In this document: positions 1 to 14,400 of the stretch, one piece after another
Position numbering within the stretch: the first letter of the stretch is position 1
How the letters are laid out: every line of letters starts with the position of its first letter
Source: Apostichopus parvimensis
Lineage: Eukaryota; Echinodermata; Holothuroidea; Aspidochirotida; Stichopodidae
Length of the DNA stretch: 61,107 nucleotides
Assembly: GCA_000934455.1 (NCBI GenBank)
Contig: KN885310.1
Coordinates: 45,625-106,731 of the forward strand
Reading direction: 5' to 3'
The notes under the pieces: generated by a model
Databases searched by the model: none
What the model was told of the DNA's origin: nothing
What the model saw: the letters and a program-made list of their open reading frames with translations, nothing else
Translations under genes and position numbers: made by a program

Positions 1-1274
1 TTAATGACCTTTCACATATAGGTGACAACTACGGAATTGTTGTAAACAAAATAAAGAACTAATGAGATAGTGGTTCCCTGTATCGGTTAAGAGCATTGTG
101 GTCATGTGGTTAAGGCAGTGGACTTGTGATCTAAGGTCTGCAGTTGCGAGTCCTGGCCAGATCATTATGTTGTGTCCAATGCTCTCTATCTTCACCCAGG
201 TGTATCAATGGGGACTTGCGAGGTAACTTGTAGATATAGTTGCAAGGCTGGTTTTGGCTGCGACCTATTGGGAAGTCCCCCAGGGGGCATGTACATGTGG
301 TACACTGTAGTTTCCCCAGGAGTGATTGTTTGAACTATGCCCACTTCCAATTTGTGGGTTTGACAAATTAATAATGACCAGGGGTTAAGTTGTAAAGTCA
401 TGTGAGGGGAGCTTTGGCTTCAAACCCAAGAATTTAAACCTTCAACTTTTAAGTTTTTGAAAGTGACATGCAAAATTTCAGGGTCCAAAGAAAAGCAGTT
501 ACATCATTAAGTTAAAGATCTATATAAACAGGAAAAATTTGTCTTGACAAGCCTTTTGCATTCAAATTATGCATGAAACTGGTGACATGAATCATGAGAA
601 GTGCTATGTTTGTACTTTTTGCACCTGGTGAGGGATGTGTCTTATATTACATTTGAGGCATTCATAGTATTTAGTATGTTTGTAGTGAACCTTGAATGTA
701 ATAAATTCAGTTTAAGATTACCAGTACAATTGAACTGTATTGGGATGACCAGCTGCCTCCAAATATGAGAGGCTGAAAGTTAAATTGCTAAAGTTATTGT
801 TAGACACAAAATCGTCACAATCTAACCAGGTGAGAGCTCGGGACAGGTATCACTTACTCCGTTCAAAAGCACATTGACCACAACGGAGGCTAAAAGGGAC
901 GCAACTGTTCTGGCCAAAGAGATTATAGCACTTTAATGTAAACAGGAAGTGTTATAAAAATATTTCATGGCTACGTATAGACTCCAAGGTGTAATCCATT
1001 CAGTGGTTATCAGGAATTTTGTTTAGGTTGTTCAGTACTTACTGTGCATCATTAACATCACATAAACAACTGTTGCATGGGCTGTAATTCTGGAAACAGC
1101 ATAAGGGTTAAATACATTTCGTGTTTTGCCTTCCGCGTAGTAACGGAGCAGAGAGTTGATTGGTTTAGCGCGAACGAATGACTTTCAACCCTCAAAGATT
1201 TTACTCCATCTGTCTGACTATTATAACCTCCATCTTTTGATTACCTACATATTTACCCCTTCTTCCCACCCTAG
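1..1274. other. Upstream intronic or flanking sequence of the ZZEF1 gene
   Basis: No convincing coding exon is seen. Because the ZZEF1 family is far longer than the part encoded here, this stretch is most likely an intron of that gene. It holds a degraded SINE (about 88..420). A short open stretch ends at a donor-like site at 828/829, but it has no polypyrimidine tract in front of it and was not accepted as an exon. A good acceptor with a pyrimidine tract ends at 1274. Confidence 0.5.
88..420 (+). repeat. tRNA-derived SINE, diverged copy
   Basis: This copy matches the SINE at 41432..41812 over most of its length. Both share a tRNA-like head (TGTGGTTAAGGCAG and a box-B-like segment before CCTGGCCAGATCATT), the CTTCACCCAGGTGTAT core, and a shared tail up to GTTAAGTTGT. 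Here box B is degraded (GTTGCGAGTCC), so the copy is old. The family resembles tRNA-head SINEs widespread in marine invertebrates; the exact family name is not known to me. Confidence 0.6.
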
Positions 1275-4200
1275 GTGCTATCCATTCAACTATACACCAG
1301 CAACAGGAACGACTCCATCGTGCAACCTCTCTTCGACGTCACCGCCGACTTCCAGGTCTGCAGCCACCAGTCCAGCAAGCCTCCCAAGACCCTGGAGGAC
1401 ATCATCAACGACGCCAAGGCTTCCATCTCGGGGTGCAGCAGCAGCGCCAGCGAGACCAGCAGCAGTGGTAGCAGCGTGTGTGAGGACAGCGACGATCTCT
1501 TGGTTCCTCCCGGACTCTCCGAGAGACCCACCAGCACCTTCTCCGAGGAGAGCGACGCCTCCGAGTACCATTCCTTCATCTCCGATCAGAACGAGATGAG
1601 CAAGATGATGACGAACATCAACAAGTCCACTTCGGTGACAAAGGTCACTGGCGCCGCTAACAAGGATCCCTTAGCCGGCCTCGGCGAAGAGGCCAAGACC
1701 GCAATACAGGTTAGAAATCGTTCAGATTCCCCAGAAATGTCATCAAAGAATTTATGGAAGTTTGTTATTTTTTTACAATTTTTAATATGTTTCAATCTAT
1801 TCTGCTCCTGTTCATTATACTATTTATCCACACCTGTCGTGGGTCCCATACTGGTGCACGTACGTTACCATAGTCGTATGTACTTGTACTTAATAATAAT
1901 GTAGATTTGTATAGCGCCACTCCAGGAAACGTGTAACTGCCCTTGGCGCTTCACAAAGTGGAAAGCATCAACACTGAGATGCACAACAGAAAGTGAGTCT
2001 TCGGTCAACTCTTAAAACTTGCATTCATGGATTTAATTTTAACTTAAAGTTAAAGGGAAAAATTTTGTTCACATGATTTGTTTTTAATTTTATAACAGTT
2101 AACACCCTGGGTCATTGGTAACTTGACACACACACACACATGTGTGTACAAATCAAAAACAGTTCCTCCTGGGGCAGTACAGAGTGTTTCAGTTTGAAAA
2201 TTCCTGGCTTAATTTTTAATACATATCATTGGCATGATTTGGTCTATATTAGGTTGACAAGATCATTAACTCCACATATTAAAACTGTCCAAAAACTGAC
2301 AGGAGATTCAAAACTTTGTCTTTTGTGAAATAAGCTACACTAATAGGGAAAAGAATATCTGTTTTGTGATGCAGTGATATTATGATTGTATCAAAAGGTT
2401 ACTATTGTGAATTTTGACAGACATAGTTTATAGTTTATATGTTGTATTTCATGTTTCTAATAGAAGGCATAGCAGCCTGAAGGTTAATAAAGGCGATGGG
2501 TTAACATGCTCGAAATGTACTGTTTCCAATATCATTAATAATGTATAAAGAGGTACATTTTAAGCTAAGCGAAGTTTTTCTTTTCTCCGCCTGGTTTTCT
2601 CACAGAGTTGCCACGAGGCATTCAATGCCTCCTTGCCGGTCCTTCGCGCTCTCTACGAGGTCAGTGGCTGTAACGTGGATAACTTTATCCAGAAAGCTTC
2701 AAACTGGTAAGGTATTCAGAACTAAGGAACTGTTTCATGCGGGTTACGGAGCAAGTTTTTGGCCCAATTGGCATAGCCAATGGAGCTATGCCATAGCCAA
2801 ATGTCTATATATCTGTCTGTTTGTCTGTCAATACCAGTTCATAAGACGGCTGCACACAGACAATTTGTTTGATTCTGAGGAAAGTTGCCCAAGTTGTTGC
2901 CAATGTTAACAGCCTTATTAATTTAAACTCAAATTTGAAGGTCAAAGGTGATTTTAGGTCATGGCAGGTGCAAATATGAAATCCTGTAAGATGCTTCTCC
3001 TAGGGTGTTGATCTGATCTGGATGAAAATTGGTGGCACTGGGCGGGCTGGTGATGAGGCACAGAAGATGTGCAATGATAATAGGTCATAATAGACTGAAT
3101 TGAGGATTATATTCAAACATGTCTTCTTTTTAAATCATTAATCTAATTTTGACTTTTAAAGTTGGTAACAATCATCAGTTCTTCAATTAAAAGAAAGTAA
3201 GCATTAATATAGTAAGTATATAAAGTAAGCATTAATATAAGGTCAAAGGTCAGATGAAGCTATTAACTGCCAATGAGAAGGAAGATTCAAATGTGTATCT
3301 TTCCTATATGCATGCTGAGATTCTCTGCTACCTTGGTTTAATTCAGCCTGTGAAGTCATATTACTGTAAAGCAGAGCTAATCCAAAGTCTTTGAAAAGGT
3401 TTAACTTCCAAAGGCATGGTACCGACGGTACTGACAAGCTTCGTAATTTGCAATGAGACAGTTTTGTGACAAAGCACGAGTATCTCAAATTGGTTTGTCA
3501 AACACACTCTTTGGTGTTTGAAACATGAAAGGTCGTACATGTCACTTTGCATTTTGAGATACGACGTCGCAGATGTTCAAATTATCCGGACACCATTTTT
3601 CAATGTCTTGAGGTGCCAGGCTACGAATAAACATGCAAGAAGTTTAGCATCCAGTGGTTGTGTAGTGATAACATTGGTGTGGTGTTTGAGGATCGCAGTG
3701 GGTGTTTTGTTGGGTTTAACAGACTTTGAGTGAACTCATATCTTCACAGTATTTTTCTTGTCTCTGTCTCTTGATATTATTTTGCAATTTACAAAGGTTT
3801 ATACCAAAGAGTTTTATACCAAATAGTATCTGTCTCAACAGGTGCAATTTTCAGTAATAAATAAACGTTTATGCAGTTATAGGGTTTGCAGGCAAATAGA
3901 CAAGAAGAGTTTTGATTGGCATCATTGCTGGTATCCTGTTGGCAGGTCGTGTTGTAGAATTTTGTTTGCTTCAAACGTACTACTTTTTTGGTAATCTATG
4001 TACATTATTGGAAAAGCCTGGTATTGTGATTCTCAATAAATGCCGTTGTTAAAGGTTGTGTGTAGTGGTTGTAGTAGACAGGCGAATACTGTCCTCATTT
4101 GATAATACATTCAATCTATCCTACACATCCTTCCCACTAAATGAACATGTGTTTGCCACCCTCTCCGTTTCAGTTTCGATGGCAATGCTCTCAATGTTGG

Positions 4201-5456
4201 CGACGACGTTCTAATCCTGTCAAAATGTTGGGAGCCACCGGCACAACCCAGAGAGGAACAGGGAGAAGATTCCGAAAGTGGGACAGAGAACGTCAAACCA
4301 GCATTAACAAGGTAAAGTAAGAGGTGCTTCTATGTGAAGTGCAGATTATGTTCATATTTTTTACTTTTTGTTGTAAGGAATGTTTTTAAATTTCCTCGAA
4401 ATCATGTTGAACCTTTAAAATGAGGGCGCCGACATTTGGATTCTGGCAGCGTCTTCTTCAAAGGCAAACTGAAAACGGTAATAAGACTAACTCATTTAAA
4501 AATAAACAACTATATTTGGCAATTCAAGAATGAATAGGGAAGAATTGGAAAGTTGATATCCTGTGAGATGTAATTATTAAACTAGTTTAGAAATGCGAAA
4601 GTTACCAAATCTGTCTCCCTCTCTTTAACACAAGGTAGCTCCATAACAATCAGCGTCCTTATGACTGTTTTATGCTAAAATCTAATACCCTGTTGACCTT
4701 GTTCATATTCATGTGTTTGTCTTTAATTCCCTGTCTTTGAATAAGTTCTGGCAATGTGAGCATTCGAGATCGTTAGTAGTCTGATCTGTTCTGTTTCAAA
4801 AGAATCCTAATAAAGCAAAACTGTTAGCAAACTACTTGTCCACTAAAGAGCCTGTGTAAGAGAATGTGTAAAAGTAAGAGGGCCTGACGTTTTGATCCTA
4901 GCAGGATCTTCTTCATAGGCTCAATGACAAGTAACAGTAAAAGAAGGGACAAAAACACGCACAGAATACAGATAGGTTAATGAGCATGGTGAACACAAAG
5001 AGATAGATGTAAGGGGATTAGTAGACAAAGGACGGAGAGGAGAAAGAAACCAACAGGGGGAAGAGGAGAGGCAGGAGAATTTCTCTGTTTCTATTGTAAC
5101 TTGTCATTCAGCCTCACAAGAATCCTGACACTATTCTAGATAAAACCTTCGTCGTGATCACCTGGTCACTTTTCAGATGTGAGAGATGTGGGTGGGGTTG
5201 AGGGTAAATAAGTCTTCAAAAGATATCGTTTGGTTTTCAGTGCACAGGCTTGATCTCGGATGGCGTTCCTTAAATTAATATTATTTATCAGAGAATCATA
5301 GATTGCAATGCAGAGATCATTTGCCCGATAGATATGTAAAATCATCCTGGTTTAATTGTAATGTCTTCCTTATCATTTCCCAGGCGGATAGCTTTACCGG
5401 AACCTACACAGTTGATGACTTCACTTATATCACACAGTAAACAGGAGATGAAGGAG
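1275..5456 (+). CDS. ZZEF1: ZZEF1 exons: serine-rich linker and following helical segment
   Basis: Four exons (1275..1709, 2606..2706, 4174..4311, 5384..5456) encode 249 residues. The first is strikingly rich in Ser and acidic residues (SSSASETSSSGSS, then EDSDD and SEESDASE), typical of a disordered, phosphorylatable linker. The second has an Ala/Leu helix (PVLRALYEVSGC). The third ends in an acidic linker (EEQGEDSESGTE). The first exon starts at a strong acceptor and is clearly internal, not a gene start. The codons are GC-rich compared with the surrounding introns, which marks the exon well. The introns (1710..2605, 2707..4173, 4312..5383) hold only diffuse repeats. Confidence 0.8.
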
Positions 5457-8400
5457 GTCAGAAAAACAGCAATCTTCACAACTATAGCTAAATTCTATCT
5501 TTAGCTATAGCTTTAGCTATAGCTTTAGCTATAGCTATAGCAATAGCTATAAGCTATATATATAGCTCTATATATTATAGCATATATATAGCGTATATAT
5601 ATTATAACGTATATGTATTATAGCAATATATATTATAGCTTTAGCTATAGCAACTATAGCTAAATTCTAAATTCTATCTATTTTTCTTCACAATTGTAGC
5701 TAAATTCTATCTTTCAATACTTGTCTGAATTATATATCAGATTCAGGAGACATAATAACATTAAAGTATACATTAAGTATTTTAATAACCACATTTGGCC
5801 GTGATTAGAAAATAAACACAATCACCAAACCTCTGTATGAAAGTAAAATTGAATTTATGGTCCTTATGTGGTTGGCATGTGGTTTTAATGACTGGGTTAG
5901 AGTGTGATGAGAGGCTGACTGGGTGATCAATTGTTAAGTGATCCAAACATCGGTGCATTTGGCACTTTTGGGCAAAACTAACACCTTCCATGACCAAGAG
6001 GAATTCAACCCCTTTCACCATCTCACAAACTTGGCAGTACCTTCATGCATTGGTACAGTAGTAGCATTTATTGATAATGCAAAAAGGGGAAGAGGGGTGG
6101 ACTGGGGCATAAATTTATACCGGTTTAGTGATCCAAACAATGGCTTGGTACTTTGACACAACTGGTGCAATTTGGCACTTTGGGCAAAACTAACAGCTGT
6201 TACGACCAAGAGGAAATTAACCCCTTCAGCATCTCAACCACTGGAACTAGTGGCAAACCGGTTCCTAATCAATGTTAAAGTTGCTAGCACGGTCTGTCCC
6301 TGTGTGTGATACTAGACCCTAGATCACCGAGGCTTGTGATTCGCCGTACCGGCATAGAATGGTCAACAGCTAAGGGTTACCACAAACCAAGGATTGGATA
6401 TATATCTCAGCTGATAGAGCATAAAGACTTGACTTTTATGATTTTCTGAAGGAATTTGTTATACTTTTTCCCAATTCAATTTTCTATTTGCTTTCATATC
6501 AGTTTACTCTATTTTTGTTTTTTATCCGTGAAATATGGAGTTGGATAAAAAGTGGAAGCAACACACCATTCTATTGACAAAAAGAACATTTTCCCTTTGC
6601 ATGTACCCTTCAAAAATAATAAATTTTACTATTTGATATTTGCCAGGGAAGATGTGAATAATCGGTTGTCTTTGGTTTTCTTTCCTTTTTTCTTTCTTTC
6701 CTTTGACAGAGGTTTAAGAAGCACCAAAGGGAGAAGAGTAAAGACCTCCTCATCAAAGAATTAGAAAAACACGGCAAAGTCGGAACCAGAGATTTCCTTT
6801 ATAAGGTGAGTTCATACTCTGTTCATACTCTGTTCATACTCTGTTCATACTCTGTTCATACTCTGTTCATACTCTGTTCATACTGAGATCAATTTCATGT
6901 ATTAAGAATTCAAGTTTAAGTTACTTTATTATCTTATCTAAGTCACTTTTTTTTGTATTAAGGTCAAACAGTAAACAGTGACATGCCTTAAGTTTCTATA
7001 GGGGGGGTGGAAGGAATGACTATTTAGTTTTGGGCTTAATTAATTAAGTTAATGGAATAGAGCGGTCACAGGAATCTTGTTACGACTATTTTCATTATTT
7101 TGAATGGCCATAATCATTAGATCTCTTGATCTTTTTTCTTTGACAAGATTCTCGACAAAAAAAACAAAAACAAAAAACGAAAAACGAAAAAGGCCTTGAA
7201 AAGTAAACTTAGCTAACAAAATTTAATTAATACGAATGAAAGATTGGTGGACTAACTTAAGTCTAAACTGTAAAGTTTATGATTTTATCTCATTTTCTTC
7301 ACAGATCAATCATGTGCTAAGTATCATGTATGCAAGAAACCTCCTAGTCTCACTACTTGCTGATTGGCCAGAGGCTGGTCACATGACCATCAGCAAAAAT
7401 CTTGGTTGCCAGGAAACGAATCAGTTGATGAACGTTTTGGATTTGTTACAGAGGACAGCTGATGAAGACGTTTATAGGAAGGTGAGTAATCTGCATTGAT
7501 CGAGGGAGAGGGTGGTGTGGGATAGGGGGTATGTGAGATTGGAAGAGGGGTTGGGATAGGGAGATTGGCTGGGGGGATAGGAAAGTTGGGAGGGGATTGG
7601 GAGATTGGCTGGGGGATAGGAATATATAGGGACAAGGGATAGAGAGATTCAGAAAGGGGGGTTGAGAGAGGGGATAGTCACATTGGAAGAGGGGATAGGG
7701 GGAAGGAGGGAGAGGATAGAGAGATTTGAAGAGGGGGTTTGGGAGAGGGGATAGGGGCTTTAAGGAGTTTAGGAGGGATTATAGGTGATTTGTGACAAGG
7801 GATAGAGAGATTAGGAGAGGGAATAGGCAGTTTGGAGAGCATTTGGAGTGAGGGTTCTCAGAAAGGCGTATTTGTGAGGGTAAAGTGTAAGCTTTTCACA
7901 GTACCTCCAGACACTGTTCTACTATTAATGTATCTATTGCTGTATAGCTGTTTATCTATGATAGTATATGTTTCTATTTCCCTATTCTCCTTTCATCATA
8001 TAATTTAGATCATCGGTGTGGTAGTTAAACACTGTAGCAGCGATGTCCTGAACCAGCTGTGCCAGTCAGCCTGTTCCTTTATGCAAGAGATGGCTCTACA
8101 GCCCAGAACGGTAGAATCCAAGCACAACTATGACAACGATACTAAAATAGAGGTAATGGGAACAGAAAGACATAGTGTAATGCATAGTTTAATGCATAGT
8201 GTAATGCATAGTGTAATATGATAATAATCAGGTTAAGGCATTATGAGTCTATGCCCGACAATCGTTAGTTTCCCCAGTTCAAATCCTATCCCGAAATCAG
8301 ATTCTCTTGACCTATCCAAAATTGCTACTTTGCAGTGTTGTTGTTGAGCTGATATTTCTGTAGATATGGTATTTCTGGTTTTGCGAATTGGGAATTTATG

Positions 8401-11400
8401 TTTGGTCCTGTTCTTTCAATGATTTCAAAACAACTTTGTTCACCAAAGCTGCACTGCAGTGATGATGAATTGATAGGTGCCTCCACCTCCCTCAGTATTT
8501 GAGAGAGTGCTGAGGTACACTGTCGTCTGTCGGATGGGGACGTTAACTAAAACCCAGGCGCAGGAACGGGGTGCGGCAATTACAAATGCCTGTCTCATAA
8601 TCCTCTGAACACTCACCAAAAAGAGAAGGCTTGATATGAGCAGGTGTTTATCCAAGATGATCCCTTGGATAATGTTTCAAATGAGCTTCCTAACTCTTGC
8701 AAAATACTAAACCTTAATCGTTTAGTCAATACCTTTCAGGTCAGTCTCTTTGCACCGTATCCTATTGAGGCCAAATTTTGAAAATTATTTGTTGGATTTG
8801 ATGAATTATATATCAGATTCAGGAGACATAATAACATTAAAGTATACATTAAGTATTTTAATAACCACATTTGGCCGTGATTAGAAAATAAACACAATCA
8901 CCAAACCTCTGTATGAAAGTAAAATTGAATTTATGGTCCTTATGTGGTTGGCATGTGGTTTTAATGACTGGGTTAGAGTGTGATGAGAGGCTGACTGGGT
9001 GATCAATTGTTAAGTGATCCAAACATCGGTGCATTTGGCACTTTTGGGCAAAACTAACACCTTCCATGACCAAGAGGAATTCAACCCCTTTCACCATCTC
9101 ACAAACTTGGCAGTACCTTCATGCATTGGTACAGTAGTAGCATTTATTGATAATGCAAAAAGGGGAAGAGGGGTGGACTGGGGCATAAATTTATACCGGT
9201 TTAGTGATCCAAACAATGGCTTGGTACTTTGACACAACTGGTGCAATTTGGCACTTTGGGCAAAACTAACAGCTGTTACGACCAAGAGGAAATTAACCCC
9301 TTCAGCATCTCAACCACTGGAACTAGTGGCAAACCGGTTCCTAATCAATGTTAAAGTTGCTAGCACGGTCTGTCCCTGTGTGTGATACTAGACCCTAGAT
9401 CACCGAGGCTTGTGATTCGCCGTACCGGCATAGAATGGTCAACAGCTAAGGGTTACCACAAACCAAGGATTGGATATATATCTCAGCTGATAGAGCATAA
9501 AGACTTGACTTTTATGATTTTCTGAAGGAATTTGTTATACTTTTTCCCAATTCAATTTTCTATTTGCTTTCATATCAGTTTACTCTATTTTTGTTTTTTA
9601 TCCGTGAAATATGGAGTTGGATAAAAAGTGGAAGCAACACACCATTCTATTGACAAAAAGAACATTTTCCCTTTGCATGTACCCTTCAAAAATAATAAAT
9701 TTTACTATTTGATATTTGCCAGGGAAGATGTGAATAATCGGTTGTCTTTGGTTTTCTTTCCTTTTTTCTTTCTTTCCTTTGACAGAGGTTTAAGAAGCAC
9801 CAAAGGGAGAAGAGTAAAGACCTCCTCATCAAAGAATTAGAAAAACACGGCAAAGTCGGAACCAGAGATTTCCTTTATAAGGTGAGTTCATACTGTGTTC
9901 ATACTGTGTTCATACTGTGTTCATACTGAGATTAATTTCATGTATTAAGAACTCAATTTTAGGTTACTTAATTATGTTATGAAGTCACTTTTTTTTAAGT
10001 TCAAACAGTAAACAGTGACATGCCCCAATTTTCTATTGGGGGTGGAAGAAATGGGAGGGGACTATGTAGTATTGGCTTAAATAATTATGTAAATGAAATA
10101 GAGCGGTCACAGTAATGGTGTTACGACTATTTTCATTATTTGAAATGGCCATAATCATGAGATCTCTTGATCTTTTTATTTGACAAGATTCTCGGCAAAA
10201 AAACAAAATACAAAAAAAGACCTGGAAAAGTAAACTAAGCTAACAATTTTATCTTTTTTTTAATTAATACTAAATGAAATAATAAATGAAATATTGGTGG
10301 ACTTACTTAAGTCTAAACTGTAAAGTTAATGATTTTCATTCCATTTTCTTTCACAGATCAATCATGTGCTAAGTATCATGTATGCAAGAAACCTCCTAGT
10401 CTCACTACTTGCTGATTGGCCAGAGGCTGGTCACATGACCATCAGCAAAAATCTTGGTTGCCAGGAAACGAATCAGTTGATGAACGTTTTGGATTTGTTA
10501 CAGAGGACAGCTGATGAAGACGTTTATAGGAAGGTGAGTAATCTGCATTGATCGAGGGAGAGGGTGGTGTGGGATAGGGGGTATGTGAGATTGGAAGAGG
10601 GGTTGGGATAGGGAGATTGGCTGGGGGGATAGGAAAGTTGGGAGGGGATTGGGAGATTGGCTGGGGGATAGGAATATATAGGGACAAGGGATAGAGAGAT
10701 TCAGAAAGGGGGGTTGAGAGAGGGGATAGTCACATTGGAAGAGGGGATAGGGGGAAGGAGGGAGAGGATAGAGAGATTTGAAGAGGGGGTTTGGGAGAGG
10801 GGATAGGGGCTTTAAGGAGTTTAGGAGGGATTATAGGTGATTTGTGACAAGGGATAGAGAGATTAGGAGAGGGAATAGGCAGTTTGGAGAGCATTTGGAG
10901 TGAGGGTTCTCAGAAAGGCGTATTTGTGAGGGTAAAGTGTAAGCTTTTCACAGTACCTCCAGACACTGTTCTACTATTAATGTATCTATTGCTGTATAGC
11001 TGTTTATCTATGATAGTATATGTTTCTATTTCCCTATTCTCCTTTCATCATATAATTTAGATCATCGGTGTGGTAGTTAAACACTGTAGCAGCGATGTCC
11101 TGAACCAGCTGTGCCAGTCAGCCTGTTCCTTTATGCAAGAGATGGCTCTACAGCCCAGAACGGTAGAATCCAAGCACAACTATGACAACGATACTAAAAT
11201 AGAGGTAATGGGAACAGAAAGACATAGTGTAATGCATAGTTTAATGCATAGTGTAATGCATAGTGTAATATGATAATAATCAGGTTAAGGCATTATGAGT
11301 CTATGCCCGACAATCGTTAGTTTCCCCAGTTCAAATCCTATCCCGAAATCAGATTCTCTTGACCTATCCAAAATTGCTACTTTGCAGTGTTGTTGTTGAG

Positions 11401-14400
11401 CTGATATTTCTGTAGATATGGTATTTCTGGTTTTGCGAATTGGGAATTTATGTTTGGTCCTGTTCTTTCAATGATTTCAAAACAACTTTGTTCACCAAAG
11501 CTGCACTGCAGTGATGATGAATTGATAGGTGCCTCCACCTCCCTCAGTATTTGAGAGAGTGCTGAGGTACACTGTCGTCTGTCGGATGGGGACGTTAACT
11601 AAAACCCAGGCGCAGGAACGGGGTGCGGCAATTACAAATGCCTGTCTCATAATCCTCTGAACACTCACCAAAAAGAGAAGGCTTGATATGAGCAGGTGTT
11701 TATCCAAGATGATCCCTTGGATAATGTTTCAAATGAGCTTCCTAACTCTTGCAAAATACTAAACCTTAATCGTTTAGTCAATACCTTTCAGGTCAGTCTC
11801 TTTGCACCGTATCCTATTGAGGCCAAATTTTGAAAATTATTTGTTGGATTTGATGAGGATGTTGGTTGACTCTGAGGGTTGAATTTTGTATTAGATACCT
11901 CATGATCACCTGACAAAGACAAGTATGTGGTTATTCATTATGTGGCTTCATATGTAATAACTTACAGTTTCATTCAGTTAAGAAAGAAATACAAAATAAT
12001 ATAGAACCTTACTTTGAAAACTCCAACTAGTTTATGCCAGAGTTCAATTTCATTTTGGGACAACAATAACAAGTTTTGAGGTACATTCCATTTATGTTGA
12101 TGGTCAGGTGTGGGTCGCACTCTTGGCTTCATTATCGTTTTTCCTTTTCAACAGGGTACGGTCACTCTGGGTGGTGCTAGGTATCTCCTCATCAAGTTTG
12201 ACGAGCGTTGCTGTACGGAGGACTGCTGCGACATTCTCACCATCGCATCAGACAACAAGTACAAACATAACGTCAGGATTTTCAGCGGCAGTAGCGGAAA
12301 CTGGATCAACTTTGATATACCAGGTAAATCAACCTCAAAAGTAAAGATGGTTGTAGGTCTGTCATAACTATACTTTGCATCAAAGCTCATCAAGTTATAC
12401 ACTGTGTGAAAAGACACTGTGTGAAAAGACACTGTGAAAGACACTATGTGAAAAGACACTGTGGAAAAGCGATGTGTGTAAAGACACTGTGTGTAAAGAC
12501 ATTGTGTGGAAAGACACTGTGTGGAAAGACACTCTGTGGAAAGGCACTGTGAAAAGACACTGTGTGAAAAGACACTGTGAATAGACACTATGTTAATAGA
12601 CACTGTGTGAAGTGACGCTGTGTAAAAAGACACAGTGTGGAAAGACACTGTGTGGAAAGACGCTGTGTGAATAGACACTGTGTGAAAAGACACTGTGTGA
12701 ATAGACACTGTGTGAAAAGACACTGTGTGAATAGACACTGTGTGAATAGACACTGTTAATAGACACTGTGTGAAGTGACAGTGTGTGGTAAGACACTGTG
12801 TGGAAAGACACTGCGAAAAGACACTGTGTGGGAAGACACTGTGTGAAAAGACACTGTGTGGAAAGACACTGTGTGAAAAGACACCGTGTGAAAAGACACC
12901 GTGTGAAAAGACACTGTGTGAAAAGACACTGTGTGGAAAGACACGGTGTGGAAGAAAAACTGCAGCAGCTGCAAGATCTCCCTGCAGTAAAGCTGAGTCA
13001 GTAATCAAACAATAGAGATTCTCGACGTAACAAACAGTGCCTATTGTTTGAAACTGTATAGTGCAATGTCCTATGCAGCCTAGCTGTGGGATGCTGCAGC
13101 CTCTTTAGCATCCTACATTTGACACAGTGCCTTACGAGACCTAGCTTCTTTTCAACAGTAAGCTCATTAGCCTCGTTAGTGAATGGCAATGAAGACCTAA
13201 GTTACTTTTGAAAATTTCTTGCAATTTTTAGGGTATTAAAATTTGGAGCCAATACTGAGATACCCGTAAGCATCCTTTGTGAGACTGGCAAGAATTAACC
13301 AAGTTATTATTTCCTCTTCAGATAATATTTGATAGGGAGGAAATATTAGTCATAAGCAGTACTTGAACACACCTCTGCGTTGACCTTAACTGACCTTGGA
13401 TGGCTATCTGTACTTCCCTTACATATGCCAGAAAGCCGAGACTTTGGTATATTTTGTTCATTTCGGTCTGACCAAAAACCTGCTTTAATTTTCTGGGTGA
13501 AATATCAACACTGTATGTTGGAATTGCATTATATTTAGAGTTTGTTACAAGGCATTCGTACATTTCCCTAGTATCCTTTCCTTGTTAATAGTTCCAATTA
13601 ACAAATGCTTCTTTACTGTCATTGTTTTCTTCAGGGGACACTCTTTACTACAAATTTGTGTCTGATTTCAATAACAATGACTGGGGTTTCAAGTTTACAG
13701 TCATTGGTAACCACGTCGGACGGTAAGTCCATTTGAAAGTGTTTTTTTTTTTAATTTGGGATCATGCTGTGTTGATGCTCAATAGCAGTGCCACGGTATT
13801 ACACTGCGCTGCGATATAAGGGAAAGTATATAAATGTCAGATTAAATTTGCTTTGGTAAATCTTTAAAATCACCCTCCTTGCTCCGGCTATACTACAGGG
13901 ATTGCTCTGATTGCATATATACACATATATTGCATCATGCAGTCAGAAACAGCATGTTTGGGCTGATAAAAGAAAACATTTTTTGAAAATATGTCACCCT
14001 CTCAAAGGGAATTGCATTTACTCTTCTTGCTCACCCAGTTTGTTAACCATTTTTATTCAGTTTCCTAATTTACCAAGGAAAATAGAACGAAAAAGTAATT
14101 GTGACCTCAGGACCACATTCCCTAGTCCCTGTGACCTCAGGACCACATTCCTTAGGCCCTGTGACTGCAGGACCACATTCCTTAGGCCCTGTGACCTCAG
14201 GAGCACGTTCCCTAGTCACTGTGACCTCAGGACCACATTCCTTAGGCCCTGTGACCTCAGGACCACATTCCTTAGGCCCTGTGACCTCAGGACCACATTC
14301 CCTAGGCCCTGTGACCTCAGGACCACATTCCTTAGGCCTTGTGACCTCAGGACCACATTCCCTTGTCTCTTTGACCTCAGGACCACTAACAGTCCTTATC

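Larger units (their letters stand above)
5726..8801 (+). repeat. Tandem segmental duplication, copy 1 (about 3.08 kb)
   Basis: Copy 1 and copy 2 (8802..11855) share sequence from TGAATTATATATCAGATTC to GTTGGATTTGATGA. By eye, 5726..6805 is identical to 8802..9881, and 7305..8801 is identical to 10357..11855. The intron between the first two exons (6806..7304 against 9882..10356) differs by many substitutions and indels, about a tenth of positions. The junction shows only a few bases of microhomology (TGA). The unit carries three coding exons of ZZEF1. Such a pattern could be a real recent duplication or two haplotypes joined in assembly. Confidence 0.9.

Noticed and set aside
745..828. Possible ZZEF1 exon ending KSSQSNQ before GTGAGA
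   Set aside because: The donor is good and the phase would fit, but the acceptor has no pyrimidine tract and the peptide is not recognisable.
5782..6209. Short open frames duplicated at 8858..9285
   Set aside because: They are intronic and repeated only because the whole 3.1-kb unit is duplicated; there is no coding signature.
7390..7635. Proline-rich open frame on the - strand
   Set aside because: It is the complement of the purine-rich intronic repeat and overlaps a ZZEF1 exon.
12148..13008. 286-codon open frame on the - strand
   Set aside because: It is produced by the 15-bp minisatellite and runs antisense over the real CUB-module exon; the peptide is a monotonous HSVFS repeat.
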